From Nocardia yamanashiensis NBRC 100130 (GTDB taxonomy: Bacteria; Actinomycetota; Actinomycetes; Mycobacteriales; Mycobacteriaceae): 64,000 nt of DNA. Positions 16,129 to 24,876 of the stretch are shown in pieces. The position numbers were made by a program, and so were the translations under genes. Numbering within the stretch: position 1 is the stretch's first letter; the number at the start of each line of letters is the position of its first letter. The notes under the pieces are model-generated. The model saw only the letters and a list, made by a program, of their open reading frames with translations, was not told where the DNA came from and ran no database searches. The stretch spans positions 203,737 to 267,736 of the forward strand of contig NZ_BDCD01000021.1 of assembly GCF_001613325.1 (NCBI RefSeq). Reading direction: 5' to 3'.

Positions 16129-16689
16129 GTGACCGAAGCTGAGCAAGAGGGGGTCCGGAACCCGCATCCGGAGCGGCCGGCCTGGCTGCCGCCGGTGGAA
16201 CCGGGTGCGCCGCAACCGGATCGGCCTATGCGCGCGGCGGCCTTCCAGCTCGCGCAGCTCGGGGGACTCGCGGCGCAGCGGTTCGCCGAACGCGTCGCGG
16301 AAATCGGGCTCACGCCACCGGAAGTCGGGATTCTGCGGATGATCGCCACCGAGCCGGGGCGTAGTCAGCGCTCGCTCGCGGCTGAACTAGGAGTGGTTCC
16401 GAGCCGGGTGGTCGCTCTCATCGATCCGCTGGATAAGCAGGGGCTGATCGAACGTCGTCGGAGCGCCACCGATCGGCGTAATCATGAGCTGCATCTGACG
16501 CCGGAAGGTGGCAAGAAGCTCGGCAGCCTGGCCGCTGTGGCGTTGGCTCATGAAGCCGCACTCTTCGAAAGTCTCACCGATACCGAATACGATCAGTTCG
16601 CGGCGCTGCTCACCAAACTTGCTGCGGCGCAGCAGCTCACGCCGGGTGTGCACCCCGGATATCGCACCCTGGGGGATGAATCGAAATAG
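16129..16689 (+). CDS. MarR-family transcriptional regulator
   Basis: 186 residues. The winged helix-turn-helix spans about residues 45-130: GLTPPEVGILRMIATEPG, then RSQRSLAAELGVVPSRVVALIDPLDKQGLIERR with the recognition helix, and the wing SATDRRNHELHLTPEG. The N-terminus is a Pro-rich tail of about 30 residues. GTG 16129 is preferred; a TTG at 16093 is in frame but lies in the operator. It is divergent from the membrane/SGNH/secreted operon, which it presumably represses together with itself. The ligand is unknown. Confidence 0.85.
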   Translation: MTEAEQEGVRNPHPERPAWLPPVEPGAPQPDRPMRAAAFQLAQLGGLAAQRFAERVAEIGLTPPEVGILRMIATEPGRSQRSLAAELGVVPSRVVALIDPLDKQGLIERRRSATDRRNHELHLTPEGGKKLGSLAAVALAHEAALFESLTDTEYDQFAALLTKLAAAQQLTPGVHPGYRTLGDESK

Positions 16690-16808
16690 TGGGGTCGTTT
16701 CGCCTGCCGTCCCCGACTGTGGTCCCCCAGTTGGGAGCCGTTACCTCGCCTTCCGGCGTCGTTCCGGCCGTTGTCGACTTTTCGAGCCGAGGCAACCGGG
16801 GAGGGGGG

Positions 16809-17465
16809 TCAGCGGGCTCGGCGGTTCAGGCGGGGTTGGTCGAGGACGTAGATGGTGCCTCGGCCTAGGCGGACTATGCCCAGTTCTTCCAGGTCGCGGA
16901 GGACTTTGTTGGCGGTGGCGCGGGTGGTGCCGGCCATGGAGGCTAGGTCTTCCTGAGTGAGGCGGACTTCGGGTGGGGCGCCGTTCTCGTCTCCGTAGAC
17001 GCGGGCCAGGTGGGCCAGGCGGCGGAGGACGCGGGTTTCCACGGGGAGGTAGAGGGCTTCCAGGACGGCGGCGGAGAGGCGGCGGACCTGGGCCGCCAAG
17101 GACGTCGTGAGGAAGCGTTCCACTTGGGGGTGTTCGGCGCGGAGGCGTTCGAGCTGGGTGCGGTTGAGGGTGAGGGTCTGGGCGTCGGTGACGGCGACGA
17201 TGGTGGCGGTGCGGCGGGCGTCGGGGCTCAAAAGCGCTTGTTCGCCGAACATTTCGCCGGGGCCGAGGATGGTGAGGGTGGCGGTGTGGCCCAGGGGCGT
17301 GGTCACCCGGACCACCAGGCGGCCGGAGGTGATGAGGTGGACGCAGTCGCCGGGGTCGCCTTCGTGGCAGACGATGTCGCGGCGGCGGAACTTGCGCGGC
17401 GTGCAGGCGGCGATGAACTGGCGGCGTTCCTGGGGTGAAAGGCCTTCCAGCAGTTCGAATTCCAT
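16809..17465 (-). CDS. Crp/Fnr-family regulator with cyclic-nucleotide domain
   Basis: 218 residues: cNMP-binding beta-barrel (about 8-120) with GEMFGEQALLS and a phosphate-cassette-like RRTATIVAV, dimer helix (120-150), then a Crp-type helix-turn-helix with RLTQEDLASMAGTTRATANKVL and a wing GIVRLGRGTIYVL. Position GEQALL followed by RTAT matches cAMP-binding proteins. ATG 17465 has GGAGG upstream. It starts 16 bp after the stop of a class III cyclase gene, so the two are co-transcribed, suggesting a dedicated cyclase-receptor module. It is not obviously the orthologue of M. tuberculosis Rv3676. Confidence 0.88.
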   Translation of the reverse strand: MEFELLEGLSPQERRQFIAACTPRKFRRRDIVCHEGDPGDCVHLITSGRLVVRVTTPLGHTATLTILGPGEMFGEQALLSPDARRTATIVAVTDAQTLTLNRTQLERLRAEHPQVERFLTTSLAAQVRRLSAAVLEALYLPVETRVLRRLAHLARVYGDENGAPPEVRLTQEDLASMAGTTRATANKVLRDLEELGIVRLGRGTIYVLDQPRLNRRAR

Positions 17466-17481
17466 TACGGGTGTCCTCCCT

Positions 17482-19467
17482 TCACCGCAGGGCCGTGAGG
17501 CGGTACACGGTTACCGGGCGGCTCTTGCCCTTGATGTCGAAGTCGCCCAGGTTCTCCACCTCGGCTCGGGGGCCCAGGCGGTGCCTGGTCAGCGGGCCCA
17601 CCACCACCGTGCCGGGTTCGGCCAAACCCTCCAGGCGGGCAGCGAGATTGGTGGTGTCGCCGATGGCGGTGAAGTTGCGCATCTCGCGGGCGCCGACATT
17701 GCCGACGATGGCGGGGCCGGTGTTCACGCCCACCCGGAACATGGGCCATTCGCCGTGGGCGGTTTCGCGGACGGCGGCGGTCGCGCGTTGCAGGGCCAGG
17801 CCGGCTCGGGCCGCGCGCAGGGCGTGATCGTGTTGGCGCACCGGGGCATTGAAGATCGCCATCACCGCGTCGCCGACGAACTGCACCACGGTGCCGCCCT
17901 CGGCGAGGATCTCGGGGACGATCGCGCCGTAGTAGGTGTTGAGCATGCGCATGACCTGTACCGGTCCGGCCTTCTCCGCGAACGGTGTGTAACCGCGCAG
18001 GTCCGCCATGAGCACGCTGACCTCGTGCACCTCGCCGCCCAGTCCGGCTTGCGAGGGGTCGGCCAATAGTGCGGTCGCGACCTGTGGGGACATGTACGAG
18101 CGGAACAGGCCGTCCAGTTGCTGGTACAGCCGGGCGTTCTCCAGGACCACCGAGGCCTGGGCGGCGAACGATCGCGCCACCGCGTGCTCCGCCGGGCCCA
18201 GCGTTCCGACGGGTGGGCGGGCCAGTTCCAGGATGCCGGTCTGGATTCCCTTGACCAGCAGCGGAAATGCGAACGCGGCCGGATTGGGGGAACCGCCGTC
18301 GGCGAAGACCAGGTGGCCGCCGCGCATGACGCCGATCCGGACCACGTCCTGGTCGAAGGCGAAGCCGGCCAGGCGTTGAATCTCGGCGAGCAGCTGGTTC
18401 TCGCCGCGAATCACGTTGGCGCGCTCGCCGACCGCCACCAGCGCGCCCAGTCGCCGCACCTGCTCGCGTTCGTTGCCGAGAGCTTGGGCGGCCTGCTGCA
18501 GGACGGCCACCTGGCGTTCGGTGAGGCCGAAACGGCGAGCCAGCTGCTGGGCGGCGGGGCCGAGCGGATCTTCGGCCGCGATGCCGCCGGTGGCGCGCTG
18601 GTCCAGGGCCGACACCATTTCCTCCAGCGCGCGGGCGTAATCGCGCTGAATGGCGGCGAGGGTGCTGCGCTGGGTGATGCTGTCGAACAGGCCGCGGGCG
18701 GAGCCTTCGCGGCGGAAGCTGAGGTGGGCGCTGACCGCGATCAGGACGAAGGCGACGCCCAGCAGGACGTGCCACTCCCACCAGGACACCCGCCAGCTGC
18801 GGCCGAAGCCGACGGCGAAGAGGGCCTCGGCGAGCAGGATGAACGCGGTGAGTACCGACAGCAGGACCGTGGCCCGGTTGCGCAGGTAGATCCAGATGTA
18901 GCAACCGGCCGCGACCAGGTAGCAGGCCGCGCCGACGAAAGCCGCGGCGATCAGCGGGCCCTGGGCCTCCGACGGGTCGGGGACCGCGTCGAAGGGCGGC
19001 ACCCTGGTCAGGGACAGCAGTGCCCAGACCGTCATCAAGGTGAGAGGCAGAGCGGCAAGGAGTTCGGTGAACCGGTGCGCCCGCGCGGTGGGCCCGTATT
19101 CCACCACCGAAGCCAATGCCGCCAGCCCGCCCAGCACCATACCGACCGGAACCGCAACCGTGAAGCCCACGTTCGGAGTCGACAGGATGACCCCGGGGGT
19201 GGCCAGCGCGTGCAGGCCCAGGAAACCCGAATTCAGCTGGAACACCAGGGAAACCAGGATCAGGCGCATATCCCGGTGGGCGCGGGCCGCGCGCAGCAGC
19301 AGGATGCCCAGCGCCAGCGAGACCGCGGCCGCACCGAGGATCAACCAGAAATGCAGGCCGCGATGCTGGAACTCGTGGTCGAGATCCGGATGCGACACCA
19401 ACAGCCAAAGACCCGCCGCGGGCAGTGCCACATGCACCGCCCACAGCGCGACCCGAATCGCCGACAT
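17482..19467 (-). CDS. Membrane class III nucleotide cyclase with GAF-like domain
   Basis: 661 residues. Seven or eight N-terminal helices (1-250) precede a coiled linker, a GAF-like domain (about 350-450) and a class III catalytic domain (485-655). Metal-binding Asp489 lies in LMADLRGYTPF and Asp533 in FVGDAVMAIF. The transition-state Asn and Arg lie in IGDTTNLAARLEG. The residue that normally selects adenine, the Lys of KFIGD, is Gln529 here (VVQFVGD); Rv0386 of M. tuberculosis is another cyclase with a non-canonical Gln at this place. ATG 19467 follows GGGGGAG. It is co-transcribed with the Crp-type gene, so it probably feeds it cAMP in response to a membrane or GAF signal. Confidence 0.9.
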   Translation of the reverse strand: MSAIRVALWAVHVALPAAGLWLLVSHPDLDHEFQHRGLHFWLILGAAAVSLALGILLLRAARAHRDMRLILVSLVFQLNSGFLGLHALATPGVILSTPNVGFTVAVPVGMVLGGLAALASVVEYGPTARAHRFTELLAALPLTLMTVWALLSLTRVPPFDAVPDPSEAQGPLIAAAFVGAACYLVAAGCYIWIYLRNRATVLLSVLTAFILLAEALFAVGFGRSWRVSWWEWHVLLGVAFVLIAVSAHLSFRREGSARGLFDSITQRSTLAAIQRDYARALEEMVSALDQRATGGIAAEDPLGPAAQQLARRFGLTERQVAVLQQAAQALGNEREQVRRLGALVAVGERANVIRGENQLLAEIQRLAGFAFDQDVVRIGVMRGGHLVFADGGSPNPAAFAFPLLVKGIQTGILELARPPVGTLGPAEHAVARSFAAQASVVLENARLYQQLDGLFRSYMSPQVATALLADPSQAGLGGEVHEVSVLMADLRGYTPFAEKAGPVQVMRMLNTYYGAIVPEILAEGGTVVQFVGDAVMAIFNAPVRQHDHALRAARAGLALQRATAAVRETAHGEWPMFRVGVNTGPAIVGNVGAREMRNFTAIGDTTNLAARLEGLAEPGTVVVGPLTRHRLGPRAEVENLGDFDIKGKSRPVTVYRLTALR

Positions 19468-19495
19468 GCGTTCGTCTCCCCCTGATCGGGTTGGT

Positions 19496-21754
19496 TCAGG
19501 CGGGCGAGAGTGTCACCGGCACGCCGTTGAACACGGCATTCCCGGACGGCGCGTCCACCAGCGAATCATCGGTCAGCACATTGGCGTTCACGCCCGCGTG
19601 GGCGCGCGCCACCTGCTGTGTGCTGTCGCCGTGGCCCCAGCCATGCGGCAGGCTCACCACGCCCGGCATGATGTCCGCCGTCGGCTCCACCTCCACCGTC
19701 ACCGTTCCGGCCGCCGACTTCACCACGGCCAGGCCGTTCAATCCCAGCCGCAGCGCGTCCTCCGGATTGATGTGCAGCGTGCACCGATTCGACCCGCCCA
19801 CCAGCGGCGGCACATTGTGCAGCCAGCTGTTGTTGGAGCGCAGCTGCCGCCGTCCCACCAACACCATCTCCGGAGCCTCCGCCGCCAGCCGATCCCGCAG
19901 CCGCGCAACGTCTTCCAGCAACTGCGCCGGCGCCAGCTCCACCTGCCGCGATGCCGTCAACAATACGCCCGGCAACCGGGACTGCAACGGGCCCAGATCC
20001 ACGCCGTGCGGATTGTCCAGCAGCACTTGCAGATTGAGGCCGCCCGGCAGCGTTCCATCGCCCGCCGCGTCGCTCGGCGTCTCGTTCAGGGCCCGCGCCG
20101 CCATGCCTTGCGCTCCGCCCGCCCATTCGCCGAAGGGGCCGAGGCGCAGCATCAGATCGATGCGCTGTTCGGTGGTGTTCTCGCCCAGCAGTTCCGCGCG
20201 GCGGTCGGAGAGTCCGGCCTTGTGCAGCGTGCCCGCGATGACGATCTCGTCGACGACGGTGAGCGGATCCAGGCCCTCCTGGGGTTCCTGGCCGGAGACC
20301 GCGAGGGCCAGGCGGGCGATCACCTCGGCCTCCGACATCTCACCCTCGCGCAGCGGCACCAGGGGGCGGGAGTACCGGGCGTAGTTGTGGACGGCGAAAT
20401 TGAGCAGGGCGAAGTCGTAGTGGGGGGCTTGCAGGATGCGCGGCGGGGGCAGGATGACATCCGCGTGGCGGGTGGTCTCGTTGAGGTAGCGGTCCACGCT
20501 GACCATGAATTCGAGGTCGGCGAAGGCGGCGTCCAGGCGCGCGCCGCTGGGCGCGGACAGCACCGGATTGCCCGCCACCGTGACCATGGCCCGGATCTGC
20601 CCCTCGCCCGGGGTGAGGATCTCGTCGGCCAGGGTGGCCACCGGGAATTCGCCCATGGCCTCGGGTAGTTCGCGGACGCGGCTGGTCCAGCGGGCGGTGC
20701 GGAACGGGCGGGTGCGGACGATGCCGAGCGCCGCGCCGGTCGGGAACATGGCGCCGCCCGGGGAGTCCAGATTGCCGGTGAGCACATTGATCACGTCGAC
20801 CAGCCATTGCGCGACCGTGCCGAACTCCGCGGTACAGGTGCCGATGCGGGCGTACACGGCCGCGGTCGGGGCGGCGGCGAGTTCGCGGGCCAGGCGGATC
20901 ACCGTCTCGGCGGGCACGCCGGTGCGCCCGGCCACCACCTCCGGGGTGAAAGGCGCTGCGGCGGCGCGTAGTTCGTCGAGACCGGAGACGCCGACGCGGA
21001 CCGTGGTCAGGTTCTCGGCGAAGAGCGTGTGGACGATGCCGAAGAGCAGGTAGGCGTCACTGCCGGGGCGGATGAACAGGTGCTCGTCGGCCAGTTTGGC
21101 GGTGCGGGTGCGGCGCGGGTCGACCACCACGAAACGGCCGCCGCGCTGTTTCAGCGCTTTCAGTCGGCCCGGGAAATCCGGTGCGGTACACAGTGACCCG
21201 TTGGATTCCAGCGGGTTCGCGCCCAGCATGAGCAGATAGTCGGTGCGATCCAGATCCGGCACCGCCACGGTCAGCGGATCGCCGAACATGAGCCCGCTGG
21301 ACACCTGCTTCGGCATCTGGTCGGCGGTGCTGGCGGAGAACAGGTTTCGGGTCGCCAGCGCGCGGATGAGCAGCGGCACGTACAGCGCGCCCGCGATGGT
21401 GTGCGCGTTCGGATTGCCCAGGTACAGCCCGACCGCCTGATTCCCGTACGCGGCGCTCACCTGCGGCAGCCGCTCGCGGATCACCCCGAAGGCTTCGTCC
21501 CAGCTCACGGCCCGCCAGGTATTGCTCGCACGATCGCGAATCATGGGGGCGGTCAGTCGATCCGGGTCCTCGTCCAGGTGTCCGAGGGTGGCTCCCTTCG
21601 GGCAGATGAACCCCCGGCTGAACGGATCGGCGTGGTCGCCGCGTATCGACTTGATGTGGTCGCCGGAGTCCAGGGTGAGTTCGAGCCCGCACACCGCCTC
21701 GCACAGCGGGCAGGTGCGCAGCAGGTTCCGGCTGCTGTCCGTGGCATGGGTCAT
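19496..21754 (-). CDS. Molybdopterin oxidoreductase with N-terminal 4Fe-4S site
   Basis: 752 residues of the DMSO-reductase/formate-dehydrogenase superfamily. The cluster ligands are Cys15, Cys18, Cys22 and Cys51 (CPLCEAVC and FICPKG). Further motifs are SWDEAFGVI, ANPLESNG, VVVDPRRT and a C-terminal molybdopterin-dinucleotide domain with LHINPEDALRLGL and LPHGWGHG. I recall Rv0197 as a similar mycobacterial protein. No twin-arginine signal is visible, so it is probably cytoplasmic. ATG 21754 is chosen to place the cluster near the N-terminus; a longer frame reaches 21922 without clear support. No dedicated partner subunit is adjacent, and the substrate is unknown. Confidence 0.85.
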   Translation of the reverse strand: MTHATDSSRNLLRTCPLCEAVCGLELTLDSGDHIKSIRGDHADPFSRGFICPKGATLGHLDEDPDRLTAPMIRDRASNTWRAVSWDEAFGVIRERLPQVSAAYGNQAVGLYLGNPNAHTIAGALYVPLLIRALATRNLFSASTADQMPKQVSSGLMFGDPLTVAVPDLDRTDYLLMLGANPLESNGSLCTAPDFPGRLKALKQRGGRFVVVDPRRTRTAKLADEHLFIRPGSDAYLLFGIVHTLFAENLTTVRVGVSGLDELRAAAAPFTPEVVAGRTGVPAETVIRLARELAAAPTAAVYARIGTCTAEFGTVAQWLVDVINVLTGNLDSPGGAMFPTGAALGIVRTRPFRTARWTSRVRELPEAMGEFPVATLADEILTPGEGQIRAMVTVAGNPVLSAPSGARLDAAFADLEFMVSVDRYLNETTRHADVILPPPRILQAPHYDFALLNFAVHNYARYSRPLVPLREGEMSEAEVIARLALAVSGQEPQEGLDPLTVVDEIVIAGTLHKAGLSDRRAELLGENTTEQRIDLMLRLGPFGEWAGGAQGMAARALNETPSDAAGDGTLPGGLNLQVLLDNPHGVDLGPLQSRLPGVLLTASRQVELAPAQLLEDVARLRDRLAAEAPEMVLVGRRQLRSNNSWLHNVPPLVGGSNRCTLHINPEDALRLGLNGLAVVKSAAGTVTVEVEPTADIMPGVVSLPHGWGHGDSTQQVARAHAGVNANVLTDDSLVDAPSGNAVFNGVPVTLSPA

Positions 21755-21885
21755 AACCAATGATCGCGCGTCGGCCCCGGAGGTGAAACACTTCCGCATC
21801 AATGCCGGGTAAGTGTCGGCGTGCTGACACATTTCGCGTGTCGGCGCGAACAGACCCCGGCCGCCGTCGCGACCAGGCTTGCCGT

Positions 21886-22314
21886 ATGCGGTTTCTGGAA
21901 CGGACACAAGCACTCGACGCACTGCGGACGGCCCGGGCGGACGTCGCGGCCGGCACCGGATCGGTGGTGGCGCTGACCATCGGCGGGGAACCCGGACTGT
22001 TCGTGCGGGTCGCCGGGCCCGCCCCGGACGGCGATTCCGCCCGCCCGCTGCCCGGACTCACCGAACGCCAGCAGGACGTGCTGGATCTGGTGTGCGCGGG
22101 CCTCACCAACGCGGAGATCGCCGACTACCTGGTGCTGTCGGTGCGCACCGTGGACCACCACGTCTCGGCCATCCTGCGCAAGCTCGGCGTCGCCAACCGC
22201 CGCGCGGCCCGAGCGCGCGTCCTCGGCCATACGCCGATGCCCGCCGCGCGCGCTCCGAGAAGGGCCGTCGCGCAACCGCACTCTCGCGCCCTGCGCGTGC
22301 TGCGCAGCGCATGA
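21886..22314 (+). CDS. Small LuxR-type regulator, apparent LAL remnant
   Basis: 142 residues. The C-terminal half is a standard LuxR helix-turn-helix (GLTERQQDVLDLVCAGL, then RTVDHHVSAILRKLGV). The first 38 residues (MRFLERTQALDALRTA, then GSVVALTIGGEPG) look like the start of a large LAL ATPase regulator, ending where the Walker A GKT should be. The usual roughly 700 residues of ATPase and TPR region are missing, and the frame stays open into the DNA-binding domain. It is either a functional mini-regulator formed by in-frame deletion or a decaying gene. It is divergent from the molybdopterin oxidoreductase. Confidence 0.65.
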   Translation: MRFLERTQALDALRTARADVAAGTGSVVALTIGGEPGLFVRVAGPAPDGDSARPLPGLTERQQDVLDLVCAGLTNAEIADYLVLSVRTVDHHVSAILRKLGVANRRAARARVLGHTPMPAARAPRRAVAQPHSRALRVLRSA

Positions 22315-22380
22315 GAAAACAAACGTTCCGAATTCATGTGCAAAGTCCATGAATTCGCAACGTTTTCGATCGGATACGAC

Positions 22381-22414
22381 AAAACCGCGGGTGCCGGGGA
22401 GCACTCGCGGTTTT
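22381..22414. terminator. Bidirectional intrinsic terminator
   Basis: A 14-bp stem with one G.U pair (AAAACCGCG at 22381-22389 with 22406-22414; GTGC with GCAC inside) surrounds a 6-nt loop. A run of five T follows on the plus strand, and the mirror strand has four. It lies between the converging LuxR and 22438 genes. Confidence 0.88.
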
Positions 22415-22437
22415 TATCGCTTATTCAGAGCTGGAGA

Positions 22438-22917
22438 TCAGGAGGCGATACGAGCCGCCTGCGGAGCGCCCTTGGCGGCAGCGCGGACAGCCGCGGCGAT
22501 CGCCACGACCGGAGGCACCCAGCGGGCCTCGTGCGGGGCCACGCCCCAGCAGGCCGCGCCGGCGGCCGAGAGCTGAGTCGGCGGCAGCGGGATGCCCGCG
22601 CCGTCGGTGTGCACAACAGCCCCTGCGGCGCGCAGCGCCTCGATCGCCATGGCGGCCTTGCTCAGGCCGGTCACCAGGTGGATCTCGCGGCGCTCGGCGC
22701 CCGGAATCTCGATGATCGGACCGGTGAGGTCGTTGGCCCGCAGGAACCGACGGATGAAGGCGGCGGTGTCGCCCGTGACCTCGATGCCCGAGATCTGCTC
22801 GTCGGTGATCAGGCAGATGCCGTTGGCGGTTTCGTTGACCGTCCAGCCACGCTGGATGTACTCCTGCGCAGATTCCTTGACGGCTGACGAAAGCGTCGTA
22901 CGCACTGGTTTCTCCAT
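22438..22917 (-). CDS. Conserved-looking protein of unknown function
   Basis: 159 residues, start ATG 22917. The fold appears alpha/beta: ESAQEYIQRGWTVNET, then ICLITDEQISGIEV, then GPIIEIPGAERREIHLV. The C-terminal half has PLPPTQLS and ARWVPPVVAIAAAVRAAAKGA. The RGWTV start and the APHEARWVPP block recall bifunctional primase-polymerase N-terminal domains, but the acidic catalytic residues cannot be assigned, so no function is claimed. It is monocistronic with its own terminator at 22381-22414. Confidence 0.6.
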   Translation of the reverse strand: MEKPVRTTLSSAVKESAQEYIQRGWTVNETANGICLITDEQISGIEVTGDTAAFIRRFLRANDLTGPIIEIPGAERREIHLVTGLSKAAMAIEALRAAGAVVHTDGAGIPLPPTQLSAAGAACWGVAPHEARWVPPVVAIAAAVRAAAKGAPQAARIAS

Positions 22918-23266
22918 TCCCCGGTAGATCTTTGTCCTGCTCTGTGCGGGGTATCGGTACGAGCGGTTCGGAGCGTTACACGTTCTTTTTCAAATCAGTC
23001 CGATTGCGTGGCATGTCGAGACATCTTGCAGACCGCTCGACCCGTTCGGGTCGGTGTCACATTTGCGCCGAGATCGCTGCGCGGCGCCCGCTGCCTGCGA
23101 TAACGCGCGCCCGGGCGAGCGGGACGCGCGCGCCGCGCGGGCCCGCGATTGGGCCCGGCGAATCCGGGAAGTGTTCTAGAACACACCGCGCCACTCTGCC
23201 GCCGTGCGGCGGAACCGGTGAGACTGCACACGGCCGAAAAGGTCTGTGGGAGAGGAGCGCGTCGGC
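22918..23266. promoter_or_regulatory. 349-bp divergent intergenic region with a 14-bp palindrome
   Basis: The region separates the divergent genes 22438-22917 (leftwards) and 23267-23848 (rightwards). It contains a perfect 14-bp palindrome GTGTTCTAGAACAC at 23171-23184, about 83 bp before the right-hand ATG, suited to a dimeric regulator. An AT-rich patch at 22978-22995 may be the left promoter. No RNA gene or ORF is supported. Confidence 0.45.
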
Positions 23267-23848
23267 ATGACCGACCAATCGGGCGGGAACACAGTGGAAC
23301 TCGAGGAGTTCGAGGAGTTCGAGGCCGAGGGCCGGTGGGCCGCCTTCAAGGAATCCGCGACCCGGCGCATGTCCCGGCGCGCCGCCGAGGAGGGTGAAGA
23401 GGAGGAGACCCCGGTCGAACCCTTCGCCAGCCCAGGCGCTTTCGGATCCTGGAGCGTGGACGCCGCCCGCGCGCTGCTGGATGTGCAGTTCCACCGCTCC
23501 GCCACCCGCACGCTGCTGCCGCTGGCCTATCTGCTCGGTCTGGCAGGCGCTTTCGCGATCCCGATCACGGGAACCGTACTGCTGTGGCGGGTTTCGATGG
23601 TGCTGGGCATCTTGTTCGCGGTGGTGTTCGCCATCCCGCTGGGGCTGACCATCGCCGCCGTGGTGCGCCTGTTGCTGGAATTCGTCCTGAACGCCTCCCG
23701 GCTGGCTTCCCGGGTGGAGCACATCTCGGATATGGCCGACGATCTCTTCCAGGCGCTTTCCGATGTGGCGGAACCTGTCAATCAGTTGTCCAAAGACGTT
23801 CAGGCGGTGCAGTTCTGGCGCTTCCGCCGCCGGTCGTCCCGGAAATAA
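23267..23848 (+). CDS. DUF4282-type membrane protein
   Basis: 193 residues. The N-terminal 60 residues are strongly acidic with repeated Glu-Glu-Phe (LEEFEEFEAEG). The FGSWSVDAARALLDVQFHRSATRTLLPLAYLL segment leads into two long helices (about 85-110 and 120-145) and a C-terminal amphipathic region ending in basic residues. The short stretch before helix 1, paired with two helices, matches DUF4282. The function is unknown. ATG 23267 has GGAGAGGAGCG upstream. Confidence 0.72.
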   Translation: MTDQSGGNTVELEEFEEFEAEGRWAAFKESATRRMSRRAAEEGEEEETPVEPFASPGAFGSWSVDAARALLDVQFHRSATRTLLPLAYLLGLAGAFAIPITGTVLLWRVSMVLGILFAVVFAIPLGLTIAAVVRLLLEFVLNASRLASRVEHISDMADDLFQALSDVAEPVNQLSKDVQAVQFWRFRRRSSRK

Positions 23849-23955
23849 GGGTACGCAAAGCGGGCATCATATCCACTGGTTTGCTTCGCGCGTGCATGGA
23901 TCGCTGAGTTCTCCTGTGCAACAATGCGAATCGCACACTGGTATCAGGGGGATTG

Positions 23956-24828
23956 ATGGCACTACCGCAGGGGATTACCGGATCCACCATGCCGCGGCGA
24001 CAGCTCGGCCGGCAACTGCGTGACCTGCGTAATCGCGCACGCATGACGACGCGGGTCGCCGCCCAGCGGCTGGAATGGTCCGAGGCCAAGATCTGGCGCA
24101 TCGAAACCGGGCAGACGTCGTTGCGCAGCCTGGACGTCGAGGCCATGTGCCGGATCTACGGCGCGCCCGAGGACGCCATCGCCCCGCTCACCGCGCTGGC
24201 CCGGGAGACCAAGGCGCGTGGCTGGTGGACCGAGTTCAGCGATGTGATCGACGAGGGCTACGAGGTCTATATCGGTCTCGAGGAGGCCGCGGCCCGGCTC
24301 ACCACCTACGAGAACGAGCTGATTCCCGGACTCCTGCAGACCGAGGGCTATATGCGCGCGGTGCTGGCGGGCGCGTACCCCGGCATCACTGCCGAGCAGA
24401 TGGACCGCCGGGTGCGGGTGCGCACCGCGCGCCAGGCCCTGCTGTCCCGGCCGGATTCGCCGTTGCAGGTGGATGTGGTGATCTCCGAGGCGGTGCTGTG
24501 GCATCGCATCGGCGGCGACGAGGTGGTGGTGGGGCAGCTGGAGCGGCTGCGCCGGCTGGGCGAGCTGCCCAATGTGCGGCTGCGCATCGTCCCGGCGGAC
24601 TGCGGGTATCACCACGGCATGGATGCCGGGCGCTTCGTGCTGCTCGAATTCCCCGGCGCCGCAGGCCATCCCACCGAACCGCCGGTGGTGTACGTGGAGG
24701 CGCTCACCGGGTCGTCGTATCTCGACAAGGAGCCCGATGTGGAGCGCTACCGGGAGGCTTTCACCGCGGTCACCTCGATCGCCGTGGACGCGCTGCCCAT
24801 GATCGAGACGATCCGCGCGTCGGTGTAG
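23956..24828 (+). CDS. XRE helix-turn-helix regulator with DUF5753 domain
   Basis: 290 residues. The N-terminal HTH (about 18-75) reads LGRQLRDLRNRARMTTRVAAQRL then WSEAKIWRIETGQTSL. The rest is the DUF5753 sensor-like domain, with YENELIPGLLQTEGYMRAVL, the RQALLSRPDSP segment and VYVEALTGSSYL. Such proteins are numerous in actinomycetes, usually next to a small DUF397 gene; none is present here. ATG 23956 follows AGGGGGA; a TTG just upstream is less likely. A strong terminator follows. The target is unknown. Confidence 0.88.
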   Translation: MALPQGITGSTMPRRQLGRQLRDLRNRARMTTRVAAQRLEWSEAKIWRIETGQTSLRSLDVEAMCRIYGAPEDAIAPLTALARETKARGWWTEFSDVIDEGYEVYIGLEEAAARLTTYENELIPGLLQTEGYMRAVLAGAYPGITAEQMDRRVRVRTARQALLSRPDSPLQVDVVISEAVLWHRIGGDEVVVGQLERLRRLGELPNVRLRIVPADCGYHHGMDAGRFVLLEFPGAAGHPTEPPVVYVEALTGSSYLDKEPDVERYREAFTAVTSIAVDALPMIETIRASV

Positions 24829-24837
24829 GACCGAAGC

Positions 24838-24872
24838 GCAGGGGCCGGGGGCAATCGCCCTCGGCCCCTGCG
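24838..24872. terminator. Terminator between convergent XRE and MarR genes
   Basis: A 15-bp stem with one G.U pair (arm GCAGGGGCCG) and a 4-nt AATC loop starts 9 bp after the XRE stop and ends 4 bp before the MarR stop. Confidence 0.82.
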
Positions 24873-24876
24873 GCTT

